DNA from: Neiella marina
GTDB lineage: Bacteria; Pseudomonadota; Gammaproteobacteria; Enterobacterales; Neiellaceae
Length of the DNA stretch: 64,000 nucleotides
Assembly (NCBI RefSeq): GCF_002165625.1
Contig: NZ_NGNS01000026.1
Location: 1 to 64,000, forward strand
Reading direction: 5' to 3'
Shown here: one piece after another, positions 1 to 9,781 of the stretch
Position numbering within the stretch: the first letter of the stretch is position 1
How the letters are laid out: each line of letters opens with the position of its first letter
Program-made: the position numbers and the translations under genes
Notes under the pieces: model-generated
The model's input: the letters and a program-made list of their open reading frames with translations, nothing else
What the model was told of the DNA's origin: nothing
The model's database searches: none

Positions 1-89
1 CATGGGGTGTTTATCTGTTTGTTTTTTGGCGAAAGTAATTAGATCAAATCGCCTCATGCGTGTCTATCTTATTGAAAGGAATCAATATT

Positions 90-791
90 ATGAGGGGATT
101 CCTTAGTCATAAGCTTCTTGGAGCAGAGGCGTTGATCCGTTGGTCCAGCCCTAGTCGTGGTTTCGTTTCTCCGGGGGAATTTATCCCAATTGCAGAGGAA
201 ACTGGCGCGATTCATAAATTGGGGATTTGGATCATCGCCGAAGTATGTAGGCAAATTCGAGAATGGCTCGATCAGAGTTACGCAGTAGTGCCTATTTCCA
301 TCAATATTACATCCTCGCAATTTGATGATGTTGAGTTCATCAATCAGTTGGTGAGCACCATCGAGTCGTACGCGATTCCATATTCGCTAATTGAACTCGA
401 ATTAACTGAATCAGGTATTCTCAAAGACAAATCTCGGGCAATTGAATCTCTTACCATGCTTCGTGATAAGGGCATTACGATTGCTTTAGATGATTTCGGA
501 ACAGGTTATTCATCACTTTCTTATATCAGTGATCTGCCGTTTGACACACTGAAAATCGACAAGTCTTTTATTGACAAGCTTGATGATGACAAGAACAAAG
601 AGCTCGTGAAATCTATTGTGTCGATTAGCAAAACATTGGGTGTTCAATGTGTCGCGGAAGGTACTGAAACAAGCGAACAAGTAGATATTATTTCAAGTTA
701 TGGCTGTGAAGTTTTTCAAGGGTACTTCTTCAGTCGCCCCATTCCTGCAGATGAGTTCTCTAAAAAACTTTTTAGCTATGGGGCTAGCTGA
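90..791 (+). CDS. EAL-domain c-di-GMP phosphodiesterase, N-terminally shortened
   Basis: The protein is essentially a bare EAL domain, which hydrolyses cyclic di-GMP to pGpG. The EAL signature (GAEALIRW) lies almost at the N-terminus. Downstream are the conserved Asn (SINITSSQ), Glu (ELELTES), the paired Asp (DDFGTGYSS), Lys (LKIDKSFI), Glu (VAEGTET) and Gln (FQGYFFSRP), so the catalytic residues look intact. The first strand and helix of a normal EAL domain (the YQP segment, roughly 20-25 residues before the signature) are missing. An in-frame TAA at 36-38 prevents extension upstream. I chose ATG 90 because AAAGGA at 75-80 is well placed; GTG 60 is the alternative. It may be a decayed GGDEF-EAL gene or a very short stand-alone EAL. 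Catalytic function is inferred from motifs only. Confidence 0.7.
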   Translation: MRGFLSHKLLGAEALIRWSSPSRGFVSPGEFIPIAEETGAIHKLGIWIIAEVCRQIREWLDQSYAVVPISINITSSQFDDVEFINQLVSTIESYAIPYSLIELELTESGILKDKSRAIESLTMLRDKGITIALDDFGTGYSSLSYISDLPFDTLKIDKSFIDKLDDDKNKELVKSIVSISKTLGVQCVAEGTETSEQVDIISSYGCEVFQGYFFSRPIPADEFSKKLFSYGAS

Positions 792-823
792 AACTCCGAA
801 GCAAAGAGCCATTGCACCTTAAC

Positions 824-863
824 GTTGACTTTAGTGTCTGAATCTTAGGCAGATAAAGTCAAC
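824..863. repeat. 10-bp inverted repeat after the EAL gene
   Basis: GTTGACTTTA at 824-833 is perfectly repeated in reverse complement at 854-863 (TAAAGTCAAC). An inner TCTG/CAGA pair lies inside the 20-nt loop. A T-rich stretch begins about 30 nt later, so it could end transcription of the EAL gene, but the U-tract is not adjacent. Confidence 0.4.
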
Positions 864-1001
864 TCAAACTTTGATTGTCACCAGAATTCACAACTTTTTA
901 TTTTTTCTCTTGAATGGGCAATTACTTTCCCCATTTATTCACTCGTTAATCGCTAATTGCTTTGTTTTTATGGGCCCCCCCAGTTAACAGGAGAACCGAC
1001 A

Positions 1002-1055
1002 ATGTGTTTATCGATCGAACGACGCCCCCATAGTGCACGTCCCCCACCTTATTGA
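1002..1055 (+). CDS. Possible 17-residue leader ORF upstream of the ABC operon
   Basis: ATG 1002 has a good ribosome site (AGGAG at 989-993, spacing 8) and opens a 17-codon reading frame ending in TGA at 1053. It is rich in Pro and Arg near its end. A perfect 7-bp stem (GAGAGCG 1073-1079, CGCTCTC 1084-1090, loop CATT) follows between this ORF and the ABC ATPase start at 1132. The arrangement looks like a leader peptide with a downstream hairpin, but no U-tract follows. The peptide itself matches nothing I recognise. Confidence 0.3.
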   Translation: MCLSIERRPHSARPPPY

Positions 1056-1131
1056 ATGCACAAGATCCTGTAGAGAGCGCATTCGCTCTCAACTGATACT
1101 CGTTCTATCGCAATCAATAGGGGAAATCTTC

Positions 1132-2091
1132 ATGCTAGAAGTGAAGCATTTATCCAGAAAATACGGCCATTTTGTGGCTGTAGATGACGTCAGCTTCTCG
1201 ATTAACAAAGGAGAAATCGTTGGCCTGCTTGGCCATAACGGTGCTGGCAAAACAACCATAATGAAAATGATCACCGGTTACCTAGAAGCTAATAATGGGA
1301 CCGTCTTTGTCGATCACATCAGCCTAGAATCACAACCGAAAACCATACACAGACAACTCGGTTACTTACCTGAAAGTCTACCTGTTTACCCTGAGATGAC
1401 AGTGGCTGACTACCTTGACTATGTCGCTGACCTCAAAGGCCTCAAGTTGAATGCTAAGAAGCTAGAGATCAAGAGAGTGGTCAAGGCTACTGATTTGAGT
1501 AATAAGTTACTTGCACCAATCGCGACTCTGTCGCGCGGCTTGAAACAGCGGGTCGGTGTGGCCCAGGCAATTTTAGGCCATCCAAAACTATTAATTCTGG
1601 ATGAACCAACTAACGGCCTTGATCCAGAGCAGACTCAGCAAATGAGGGCGCTTATTCGAAACATCGCCAAAGATGCTACTGTGATTCTGTCTACTCATAT
1701 CATGCAGGAAGTTGAAGCGTTATGCTCGCGTGTACTGATTGTTCACGGCGGTAAACTAGCGCTCGACGCCGAGCTTGGTACGTTGCGTCAAAGCAACTAT
1801 CTACTATTAGAAACTTCGCTTGCTCTGAGCGACCTTGAGCAAGTCTCCAAACTCCCGCAGGTTTCTGGCATCGAAACGCTTGAAGGCTGTGGGGTTGGGC
1901 ACCGCTATCGTATCGAATGTCTACCCGACAGCGATCAGCCCGCGCTATCTGCACAAGTGGCTCAATTCATCACATCACAGAACGCTCAGCTCTATTTATT
2001 ACAGCCCGAACTGAGGGACTTAGAAACATTGTTTAAGCAAGTCAGCTCAGGAACTATGACTTATCAGGAGGTATGTGATGCCGCAGCATAA
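1132..2091 (+). CDS. ABC transporter ATP-binding protein (GldA/NatA type)
   Basis: Cytoplasmic ATPase of an ABC-2 type exporter, 319 residues from ATG 1132. Walker A is GHNGAGKTT, the ABC signature is LSRGLKQRVG, Walker B is LLILDEPTNGLD and the H-loop is LSTHIM. The roughly 100-residue C-terminal extension after the nucleotide-binding domain is usual for this subfamily. The open frame extends upstream to 1033, but ATG 1132 follows a GGGG-containing site and begins the conserved MLEVKHLSR segment. The stop overlaps the start of the next gene by 14 bp, so the two are translationally coupled. The substrate is unknown. Homologous three-gene sets (ATPase, GldFG fusion, DUF4340) occur in many gammaproteobacteria that do not glide. 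Confidence 0.9.
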   Translation: MLEVKHLSRKYGHFVAVDDVSFSINKGEIVGLLGHNGAGKTTIMKMITGYLEANNGTVFVDHISLESQPKTIHRQLGYLPESLPVYPEMTVADYLDYVADLKGLKLNAKKLEIKRVVKATDLSNKLLAPIATLSRGLKQRVGVAQAILGHPKLLILDEPTNGLDPEQTQQMRALIRNIAKDATVILSTHIMQEVEALCSRVLIVHGGKLALDAELGTLRQSNYLLLETSLALSDLEQVSKLPQVSGIETLEGCGVGHRYRIECLPDSDQPALSAQVAQFITSQNAQLYLLQPELRDLETLFKQVSSGTMTYQEVCDAAA

Positions 2092-4993
2092 TGTTGCTCC
2101 TGCTAACACCATCAAACGGATTGCCGAGAAAGAGATTTCATTGTTTTTCGCATCTCCAATTGCTTACTTGTTTTTGGCGACTTTTGCCGCAATCACTTTA
2201 TTTGTGTTCTTCTGGGGAGAGTCTTTCTTTGCCAGAAATATTGCCGATGTTCGGCCCCTGTTCGAATGGATGCCAGTACTACTTATTTTCTTATGTGCGA
2301 CGTTTACGATGCGCCTATGGAGCGAAGAGCGGCGTAACGGCACACTGGAATTTGTGCTCACCCAATCGGTCCCGCTGTGGCACTTTGTGGTTGGAAAATT
2401 CGTGGGGTGCTTGTTTCTATTAAGCATTGCGCTCTCAATTACTCTGCCGGTGCCGATTACTGTATCAGCCATTGCTGACTTAGATTGGGGGCCGGTTTGG
2501 TCAGGCTACATTGCCACCTTATTACTAGGTTCGGCTTACCTTAGTATTGGGTTATTCGTATCCGCTCGTTGTGACAACCAAATCGTTAGCTTGATCAGTG
2601 CCTCGGCGATTTGTGGGCTGTTTTATCTGGTCGGCACTGCCACCATCACTAATTTATTTGGTAATCATATCGGTGAGTGGCTGCGATTGATTGGCACTGG
2701 ATCTCGATTTGAATCAATCACTCGCGGGGTTATTGATTTCAGAGATTTATATTATTACCTCAGTATCATCGCGGTATTCTTAGCGCTTAACACTTGGTCG
2801 TTGGAAAAGTTGCGATGGGTCGATGGCGAGCAGCGAAAGCATCATGGCGTTTGGTCTGCAATCACCGCACTGGTGGCCGTCAATGCGCTAGCGGCCAATT
2901 TGTGGTTAGGGCAACTCAATAGTGTTCGCATTGATGTGACACGAGGTAATCAATACTCCATTTCAGAAGCTACGCAAGGGTATTTGCAACAGCTTCAAGA
3001 GCCACTGTTGGTGCGGGGGTACTTCAGTTCAAAGACTCACCCGCTGCTTGCTCCTTTAGTGCCGCAAATGCGCGATTTAATTAAAGAGTATGAAATTGCC
3101 GGAGAAGGAAAAGTTCGGGTGGAATTTATCGATCCGCTCACCAATCCTGAGCTTGAGCAAGAGGCAAATCAGCAATTCGGCATTCAGCCCGTACCATTTC
3201 AAATCGCCGATCGTTACCAATCATCGATTGTCAGTTCTTACTTCAATGTGCTGGTTCAGTATGGTGATGAACATCAGGTACTCGGATTTCGTGACTTGAT
3301 TGAAATTCAAGCTCGAAGCGAGTCGGATATTGATGTTCAGTTGCGCAACCCCGAGCACGACTTAACTCGCGCTATCAAAAAAGTACTGCACAGTTACCAG
3401 GCCAGTGGCAATTTGTTTGACACGGTCCAACATCAGCTCACCTTTACTGCTTATGTCTCTGCTGATGAGCAACTGCCGGTATCGCTGCAAGAGTTTAAAT
3501 CTGCAGTGCAGGAGGTCACCGAGCAGATACAAGGGCAGTCTGGTAACCGTTTGACTGTGAAGTTTATTGAGCCAGAGGCTAATGGTGGCAAAGTGGCTAC
3601 AGAGATTGCTGAAAATTATGGCTTTAAGCCGATGGCGGCAAACCTGTTTTCTGATCAGCAATTTTTCTTCTATCTGACGCTAAACGACGATGAACAGATC
3701 GTTCAAATCCCGCTGGACGATCTAAGTCAAAGTGCATTTGAGAGGAATCTCGATGCTGGCATCAAGCGCTTTGCATCTGGTTTTACCAAAACGGTCGCGT
3801 TAGTGACTCCGCAACCCGATTACAGTAACCCCTATGGCGGCGGTGCCACTAGCTTTAACCAGTTGGAGCAATTTTTAAGTGCGGACTTAAATGTCATCGA
3901 TGAAGATTTATCGGATGGCCACATCTCCGGAGAGGCTGACATTTTGGTGCTGGCAGCGCCAACAGAGCTGGATGAAAAATCACTGTTCGCAGTTGACCAG
4001 TTTCTAATGAAAGGCGGCACCGTCATTGCTGCGACGTCACCGTTTGCCGCAAACCTATCGGCCAGAAGCCTGAGCGTCACTGAGCACCAAAGTGGTCTTG
4101 AAGATTGGTTGCGTCACCACGGTTTAGATATTGCTGAACAAATGGTGTTAGATCCGCAAAATTCAGCGTTTCCAGTACCGGTTACGCGCAATGTCGGCGG
4201 CTTTAGCCTGCAAGAGACCCGCTTACTGGACTATCCATATTTCGCTGATATTCGCGAACAAGGACTCAATAGCGATAACCTGATTAGCGCTGAGTTACCA
4301 CAAGTAACGATGCCGTGGGCATCACCAATTCGGGTGGATGAGGCGAGCAACAGCGGGCGAATGATCATACCTTTATTGCAGACATCGTCAGACTCTTGGC
4401 TGTCTGATTCGCTCGGTGTGATGCCTAAAGTGACATCACAAGGTGTCAACGCCTTTAGCCCAACAGAAGAGCGTGCCAGCCACCTGGTTGCGGTGATTAA
4501 TCAGGGCCAGTTTGATTCGTATTTTGCAGGCAAAGAATCTCCTTTGGCCGAGACTGATACTGAGCTAAGTGCGGGCAATGGTACCGATGATGAGAATAGC
4601 CGTACTGCAGATGATATCGATGACAGCTTTGTGATGACCAACGTGCTGGAACAATCGCCGCAATCAGCTCGGATTATCTTGTTTTCCTCCAACGATTTGT
4701 TCGCTGATCAAGTGATTCGAATGCTCGGTAGTGCGCAGCAAACCGATTATCTCCATAGCATCCAAATGATGGCGAATGCGATTGAGTGGTCTCTTGAGGA
4801 TGAAGCATTGTTGAGCATTCGCTCCCGAGGTCACTTTAATCGGACATTACCGCCGATGGAGCAGTCTAGCCAAATGTTCTGGGAATACCTGAATTACGCT
4901 TTGGCAGCCATTGCCATTGTCCTGGTGGCACTGTGGGAGCGTCGCAAAAAAGCGATCAAACATAAGAAATATCTTGAGCTATTAGCGGTATAG
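2078..4993 (+). CDS. Fused ABC-2 permease / GldG-like auxiliary protein
   Basis: Large inner-membrane protein, 971 residues from ATG 2078 (GTG 2075 is also in frame). AGGAGG at 2066-2071 is well placed. Residues about 1-240 form an ABC-2 permease with some six membrane helices, GldF-like. A further helix near 260-280 is followed by a long periplasmic region of the GldG/ABC_transp_aux type, with Rossmann-like segments, to about 930. A C-terminal helix and a basic tail (ERRKKAIKHKKY) close the protein. GldF and GldG are separate in Flavobacterium; the fusion is the proteobacterial form. It overlaps the ATPase gene and precedes the DUF4340 gene by 12 bp. The Flavobacterium system serves gliding; here the cargo is unknown. 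Confidence 0.85.
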   Translation: MPQHNVAPANTIKRIAEKEISLFFASPIAYLFLATFAAITLFVFFWGESFFARNIADVRPLFEWMPVLLIFLCATFTMRLWSEERRNGTLEFVLTQSVPLWHFVVGKFVGCLFLLSIALSITLPVPITVSAIADLDWGPVWSGYIATLLLGSAYLSIGLFVSARCDNQIVSLISASAICGLFYLVGTATITNLFGNHIGEWLRLIGTGSRFESITRGVIDFRDLYYYLSIIAVFLALNTWSLEKLRWVDGEQRKHHGVWSAITALVAVNALAANLWLGQLNSVRIDVTRGNQYSISEATQGYLQQLQEPLLVRGYFSSKTHPLLAPLVPQMRDLIKEYEIAGEGKVRVEFIDPLTNPELEQEANQQFGIQPVPFQIADRYQSSIVSSYFNVLVQYGDEHQVLGFRDLIEIQARSESDIDVQLRNPEHDLTRAIKKVLHSYQASGNLFDTVQHQLTFTAYVSADEQLPVSLQEFKSAVQEVTEQIQGQSGNRLTVKFIEPEANGGKVATEIAENYGFKPMAANLFSDQQFFFYLTLNDDEQIVQIPLDDLSQSAFERNLDAGIKRFASGFTKTVALVTPQPDYSNPYGGGATSFNQLEQFLSADLNVIDEDLSDGHISGEADILVLAAPTELDEKSLFAVDQFLMKGGTVIAATSPFAANLSARSLSVTEHQSGLEDWLRHHGLDIAEQMVLDPQNSAFPVPVTRNVGGFSLQETRLLDYPYFADIREQGLNSDNLISAELPQVTMPWASPIRVDEASNSGRMIIPLLQTSSDSWLSDSLGVMPKVTSQGVNAFSPTEERASHLVAVINQGQFDSYFAGKESPLAETDTELSAGNGTDDENSRTADDIDDSFVMTNVLEQSPQSARIILFSSNDLFADQVIRMLGSAQQTDYLHSIQMMANAIEWSLEDEALLSIRSRGHFNRTLPPMEQSSQMFWEYLNYALAAIAIVLVALWERRKKAIKHKKYLELLAV

Positions 4994-5005
4994 GAGGTTA
5001 ATCAA

Positions 5006-5923
5006 ATGACTCAAAAAATCCCATTGTTGACCGCTTTATTGATTATTCAGGCGATTATCGCGATTGCGTTATATGCAGTGAATGGAAGCCGTGATGCATC
5101 GTTTACGCCGATGCAACTATTGCCATTTGACAAGCAGCAATTGAATCGCATTGTGATCCGAGGTGATTCGAGCAAAGTGGAGCTGGTCAAACAACAGCAG
5201 CATTGGTTGCTAGCAGAGTCTGACGGCGTTCCTATTGAACAGGCCAAGTTCAATAGTATGCTCAATAAGCTTGAACGACTGAATACCACTTGGCCGGTGA
5301 CAACGACAACGGCAAGTCATCAACGGTTTGAGGTCGCTGATGACAACTTCCGTCGTAAAATCACTTTCTATGACGGACAGCAGCAATTGGCCGAGTTATT
5401 TGTTGGTACTTCGCCGGGCTTCAAGCAATCGCATCTTCGCTTAGCCGGACAGGACGAAGTTTATGCATTGGACTTTGCCGCCTACGAGGCATCGGCAACG
5501 GCCCGTGCATGGCTTGATAAGTCGGTATTGTCAGTGCCGGGGCTGAATCGGATTAAAGGCAATGACTTTGATCTGGTGAAAGAGAATGAGCAATGGCATT
5601 GGCATAGTGCGCCGCTTGATCTGGACGTTGACCAACAAAAAGCAGAAGCGTTGGCCAGAGCCATCGCTAATCTTAAGGTGACTGAATATGTTAAGCAGCC
5701 CCCTGATTTTGAGCCAGACAGCGCAGTGGAGTTGATCGCGGAAAGTGATCAGAGCTTTACCTTTGAATTGTATCAGCATGATGGTGATTACTATGTCACA
5801 CGAGCGGATCGGCCCCAGGTATTTAAGTTGACTCAGACGCAATATGAGCAACTGTCTGAACCCACTTTGAGCAACCTCGCAGCTACCTCGGAAGAGGAAC
5901 CAAGCGCGACCTCTGATTCGTGA
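5006..5923 (+). CDS. DUF4340 domain protein of the ABC operon
   Basis: 305-residue protein with an N-terminal signal anchor (about residues 6-24) and a DUF4340 periplasmic region of repeated beta-rich units. The typical phrases QQQHWLLAESDG and FYDGQQQLAELFVG are visible. It is the last gene of the ABC operon, 12 bp after the GldFG fusion, with GGAGG at 4992-4996. DUF4340 proteins almost always sit beside GldG-like genes, which suggests a periplasmic partner of the transporter; this role is inferred from context. The C-terminus is acidic and low complexity. Confidence 0.85.
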   Translation: MTQKIPLLTALLIIQAIIAIALYAVNGSRDASFTPMQLLPFDKQQLNRIVIRGDSSKVELVKQQQHWLLAESDGVPIEQAKFNSMLNKLERLNTTWPVTTTTASHQRFEVADDNFRRKITFYDGQQQLAELFVGTSPGFKQSHLRLAGQDEVYALDFAAYEASATARAWLDKSVLSVPGLNRIKGNDFDLVKENEQWHWHSAPLDLDVDQQKAEALARAIANLKVTEYVKQPPDFEPDSAVELIAESDQSFTFELYQHDGDYYVTRADRPQVFKLTQTQYEQLSEPTLSNLAATSEEEPSATSDS

Positions 5924-5928
5924 TTGTT

Positions 5929-5946
5929 TGGGGGCTGTGGCCCCCA
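5929..5946. terminator. Hairpin between convergent genes
   Basis: TGGGGGC (5929-5935) pairs with GCCCCCA (5940-5946) around a TGTG loop, placed between the DUF4340 stop and the convergent gene at 5961. There is no strong T-run on either side, so it is a probable but imperfect bidirectional terminator. Confidence 0.5.
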
Positions 5947-5960
5947 CATTTGAACGCTGG

Positions 5961-6560
5961 TTAATGAATGTCGTGCTTTGCGGAAACCACAATGCCCATG
6001 GCAGCTAACTGTTTTCGTTGAGTCTCATCATGGCCTTGTTGCCAGCGTTCAATCAACCCAAAGATTTCCTCTGCATCGTAATTTGACCAACGGCAGCAAA
6101 CAGTGGCCACTAACTGCAATAGCTGAGGAAAGCGTTCTGCCATTTCGCCAAATAGCGCCGAGCGATGATGTTGGCTACTGCCAAGGGCGTCATATGCGCC
6201 ACTGCCCATGCCAATAAAATAATCTCGCTTAATGCCTTTTTTTACGTAGTGCTCAGGGAACATTGCTCCGAGGAATAAGGATTTATCACCCAGCTCTCTC
6301 AATGTTGCGTGGCGGTGGCGAACCGTTGTGGCGGCAAGGGCTTGTTGGTAGAGCAATGCCAGTGTGGGTAGCGCTAATGCGCCGCTGTCATCGTATTCAA
6401 ATAAACGATCGCTTTGGTGGAAGTTGCCAAGGAGTCCAGCGAGATAGTGCAGAACGCTAGCGGATAACGTTGCAGGCAGCTGCTGTGCTTCCTCTTGGAG
6501 TCGAGTTGAAAAGTGTTCAGCCAGGGATTGCTGGCTTATGAGTTTGTTGTCAAAAGTCAT
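5961..6560 (-). CDS. Conserved hypothetical protein
   Basis: 199 residues from ATG 6560 (GTG 6566 is an in-frame alternative); GAGGGG lies upstream on the minus strand. The protein is soluble, mostly helical, and has no signal peptide or membrane segment. It includes a distinctive central stretch (KRDYFIGMGSGAYDAL) and a Trp-Ser-Asn-Tyr-Asp-Ala-Glu motif near the C-terminus. I do not recognise a named family. It stands alone, convergent with the ABC operon and divergent from groES, with a 130-bp shared upstream region that carries the groES promoter. Confidence 0.65.
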   Translation of the reverse strand: MTFDNKLISQQSLAEHFSTRLQEEAQQLPATLSASVLHYLAGLLGNFHQSDRLFEYDDSGALALPTLALLYQQALAATTVRHRHATLRELGDKSLFLGAMFPEHYVKKGIKRDYFIGMGSGAYDALGSSQHHRSALFGEMAERFPQLLQLVATVCCRWSNYDAEEIFGLIERWQQGHDETQRKQLAAMGIVVSAKHDIH

Positions 6561-6595
6561 CGTCACACCCCTCTAAAAATTTTTTCAAATTTGCT

Positions 6596-6623
6596 CTTGA
6601 TTCGTTTTTCAGAGTCCTTATTA
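6596..6623 (+). promoter_or_regulatory. Sigma32-like promoter of groES
   Basis: CTTGATT (6596-6602), a 13-nt spacer, then CCTTATTA (6616-6623). The RpoH consensus is CTTGAAA-N13-15-CCCCATNT, so the -35 and the spacing fit and the -10 fits partly. The predicted transcript would have a leader of about 60 nt before the groES ATG at 6691. The ibpA upstream region has a matching pattern. Confidence 0.45.
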
Positions 6624-6690
6624 AATCGTTCGGGAAGATATTTCCTGACATCAACTGTCTTTGGTCATCAATCATTTTAGGAGGATATTT

Positions 6691-8633
<1,943 letters not shown>

Positions 8634-8642
8634 TTCCTCTAC

Positions 8643-8677
8643 ATAACAGCGGAGGGACTTGCTCCCTCCGTTGTTAT
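8643..8677 (+). terminator. 15-bp perfect stem-loop after groEL
   Basis: Positions 8643-8657 pair along their whole length with 8663-8677 (one G-T pair) around a five-base loop CTTGC. It is ten bases after the groEL stop. The run that follows is A-rich, not T-rich, so it may protect the mRNA end or terminate inefficiently instead of acting as a classical intrinsic terminator. Confidence 0.55.
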
Positions 8678-8731
8678 AAAAAAGTCTTATAGCGATGACA
8701 TTTATTAGAAAAATTTTTTCTTAAAATGGAT

Positions 8732-8760
8732 ATTGAATCTGCGTATCGCAGACCTTAATT
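8732..8760 (+). promoter_or_regulatory. Sigma32-like promoter of ibpA with palindromic spacer
   Basis: ATTGAAT (8732-8738), a 14-nt spacer and CCTTAATT (8753-8760), similar to the groES element. A perfect 6-bp inverted repeat, TCTGCG (8738-8743) and CGCAGA (8747-8752) around TAT, fills the spacer and could bind a repressor. Expected leader length before the ibpA ATG is about 80-85 nt. Confidence 0.4.
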
Positions 8761-8772
8761 ATTGTTGTGAAG

Positions 8773-8840
8773 GCGGGTTGTCCGCAACTTGGAGACCCGC
8801 TCTGACTTGATTGTTTTTATCGTATGTTGCTTCTTTAGGA
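8773..8840 (+). promoter_or_regulatory. ROSE-like RNA thermometer candidate in the ibpA leader
   Basis: An upstream hairpin pairs GCGGGT (8773-8778) with ACCCGC (8795-8800). Just before the gene, TTGCT (8827-8831) can pair with the Shine-Dalgarno AGGA (8837-8840) over a TCTTT loop, leaving one bulged G. This is the U(U/C)GCU-to-SD pairing that defines ROSE elements of ibpA-type genes. The flanking stem is weak by eye, so folding needs calculation. Confidence 0.45.
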
Positions 8841-8849
8841 GAATGTATT

Positions 8850-9329
8850 ATGAACGCAATTGACCTTACCCCTCTATACCGCAGTAGTGTTGGTTTTGAC
8901 CGGTTAGCCTCGATGCTCAATAGTGCCTTAACCGCAGAATCTAGCTCAGCCGGTTATCCCCCTTATAACATCGAAATACTGGATGACAACCGCTATGTCA
9001 TCACCTTGGCTGTCGCTGGTTTTTCACAAGGCGAAATTGATATTCAGGTAGAGAAGAGCGTGCTGACCGTTCGCGGTAATAAAGCCAGCAAAGACGAACG
9101 GCGCTACCTCTACCAAGGTATCGCCAATCGGACATTTGAACGCAAGTTCAATCTGGCGGATTACGTCGAAGTTACCGGTGCTGATTTGGTCAACGGCTTA
9201 CTGACCATTGATTTGGTAAAAGAAGTGCCTGAGGCCATGAAGCCAAGATCTATCGCAATTAATCAACCTAATAAGGCGATTGAGCACAAAGCCGAACAAC
9301 GAGGCTCTAAGACGGAACAAGCGGCTTGA
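8850..9329 (+). CDS. ibpA: IbpA-family small heat-shock protein (Hsp20)
   Basis: 159-residue holdase chaperone that binds aggregating proteins and passes them to DnaK/ClpB. ATG 8850 follows AGGAGA at 8837-8842. The N-terminus (LTPLYRSSVGFDRL) and the alpha-crystallin domain (about 33-130, including GYPPYNIEILDDNRY, AVAGFSQGEIDI, YLYQGIANRTFERKF, NGLLTIDL) closely follow Escherichia IbpA. An IxI anchor (SIAIN) is present. A 20-residue charged tail (KAEQRGSKTEQAA end) goes beyond the Escherichia protein. It sits between groEL and the rpoH-like gene and has its own sigma32-like promoter and ROSE-like leader. Confidence 0.95.
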   Translation: MNAIDLTPLYRSSVGFDRLASMLNSALTAESSSAGYPPYNIEILDDNRYVITLAVAGFSQGEIDIQVEKSVLTVRGNKASKDERRYLYQGIANRTFERKFNLADYVEVTGADLVNGLLTIDLVKEVPEAMKPRSIAINQPNKAIEHKAEQRGSKTEQAA

Positions 9330-9337
9330 TTATCATA

Positions 9338-9355
9338 GGGGCCAAGGCTGGCCCC
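9338..9355 (+). terminator. Hairpin after ibpA
   Basis: GGGGCCA (9338-9344) pairs with TGGCCCC (9349-9355) over an AGGC tetraloop, nine bases after the ibpA stop. The following TTACTAG is only weakly T-rich. Confidence 0.5.
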
Positions 9356-9433
9356 TTACTAGCGTCCCTCGAAAACTAAATGAAACTTCAAAGAATATGG
9401 CTGATACATCTCGTTACCGGATGGAGGTTGACC

Positions 9434-9781
9434 ATGAAAAATAGATCCGTATTCGCAGTGGTTGTTGCCATGGTGGCGATTGGGACAACTACTATGATCG
9501 CAGCTGAACATGACTTGAATGCTTCAAGTAACAGTAAAGCTCCAATAACAAATCGGCTCGAAGATAAAACGAATATTGATAACTGGAATTATCTTCGACC
9601 TGACCCGCGCAGTGATTGGTCGTTGCAAGCTTGGATACAAGCATATTTGTCGAAGAATCAATCCCCCCATCAGCGAGCACCTTTGGTGATAATTCAGGAT
9701 GATATAGACCCTGCCGAAGGTACTATGGTGCTTTCGGCAATTACCAACAAAATTGAATTTTCGGGGGAGAGCAACAAATGA
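9434..9781 (+). CDS. Small exported protein coupled to the rpoH-like gene
   Basis: 115 residues from ATG 9434, chosen because GGAGG at 9423-9427 is well placed; the frame is open back to 9380. A signal peptide is clear (MKNRSVF then a hydrophobic core, probable cleavage after MIAA near residue 23). The mature part of about 92 residues is acidic to neutral and has no Cys. It contains a WNYLRPDPRSDW segment and a hydrophobic VIIQDD stretch. I recognise no family. Its TGA overlaps the ATG of the sigma factor (ATGA, 9778-9781), so the two are almost certainly co-translated. A periplasmic or membrane-anchored partner in regulating the sigma factor is possible but speculative. Confidence 0.75.
   Translation: MKNRSVFAVVVAMVAIGTTTMIAAEHDLNASSNSKAPITNRLEDKTNIDNWNYLRPDPRSDWSLQAWIQAYLSKNQSPHQRAPLVIIQDDIDPAEGTMVLSAITNKIEFSGESNK

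Noticed and set aside
5531..5992. 153-codon minus-strand frame antisense to the DUF4340 gene
   Set aside because: Shadow of a well-supported gene; codon use and composition do not suggest a protein.
9325..9361. CTTGATT (9325-9331) and CCTTACTA (9354-9361) after ibpA, both like the groES promoter boxes
   Set aside because: The spacer is 22 nt, far from the 13-15 nt needed, the first box overlaps the ibpA stop, and a terminator-like hairpin fills the spacer.
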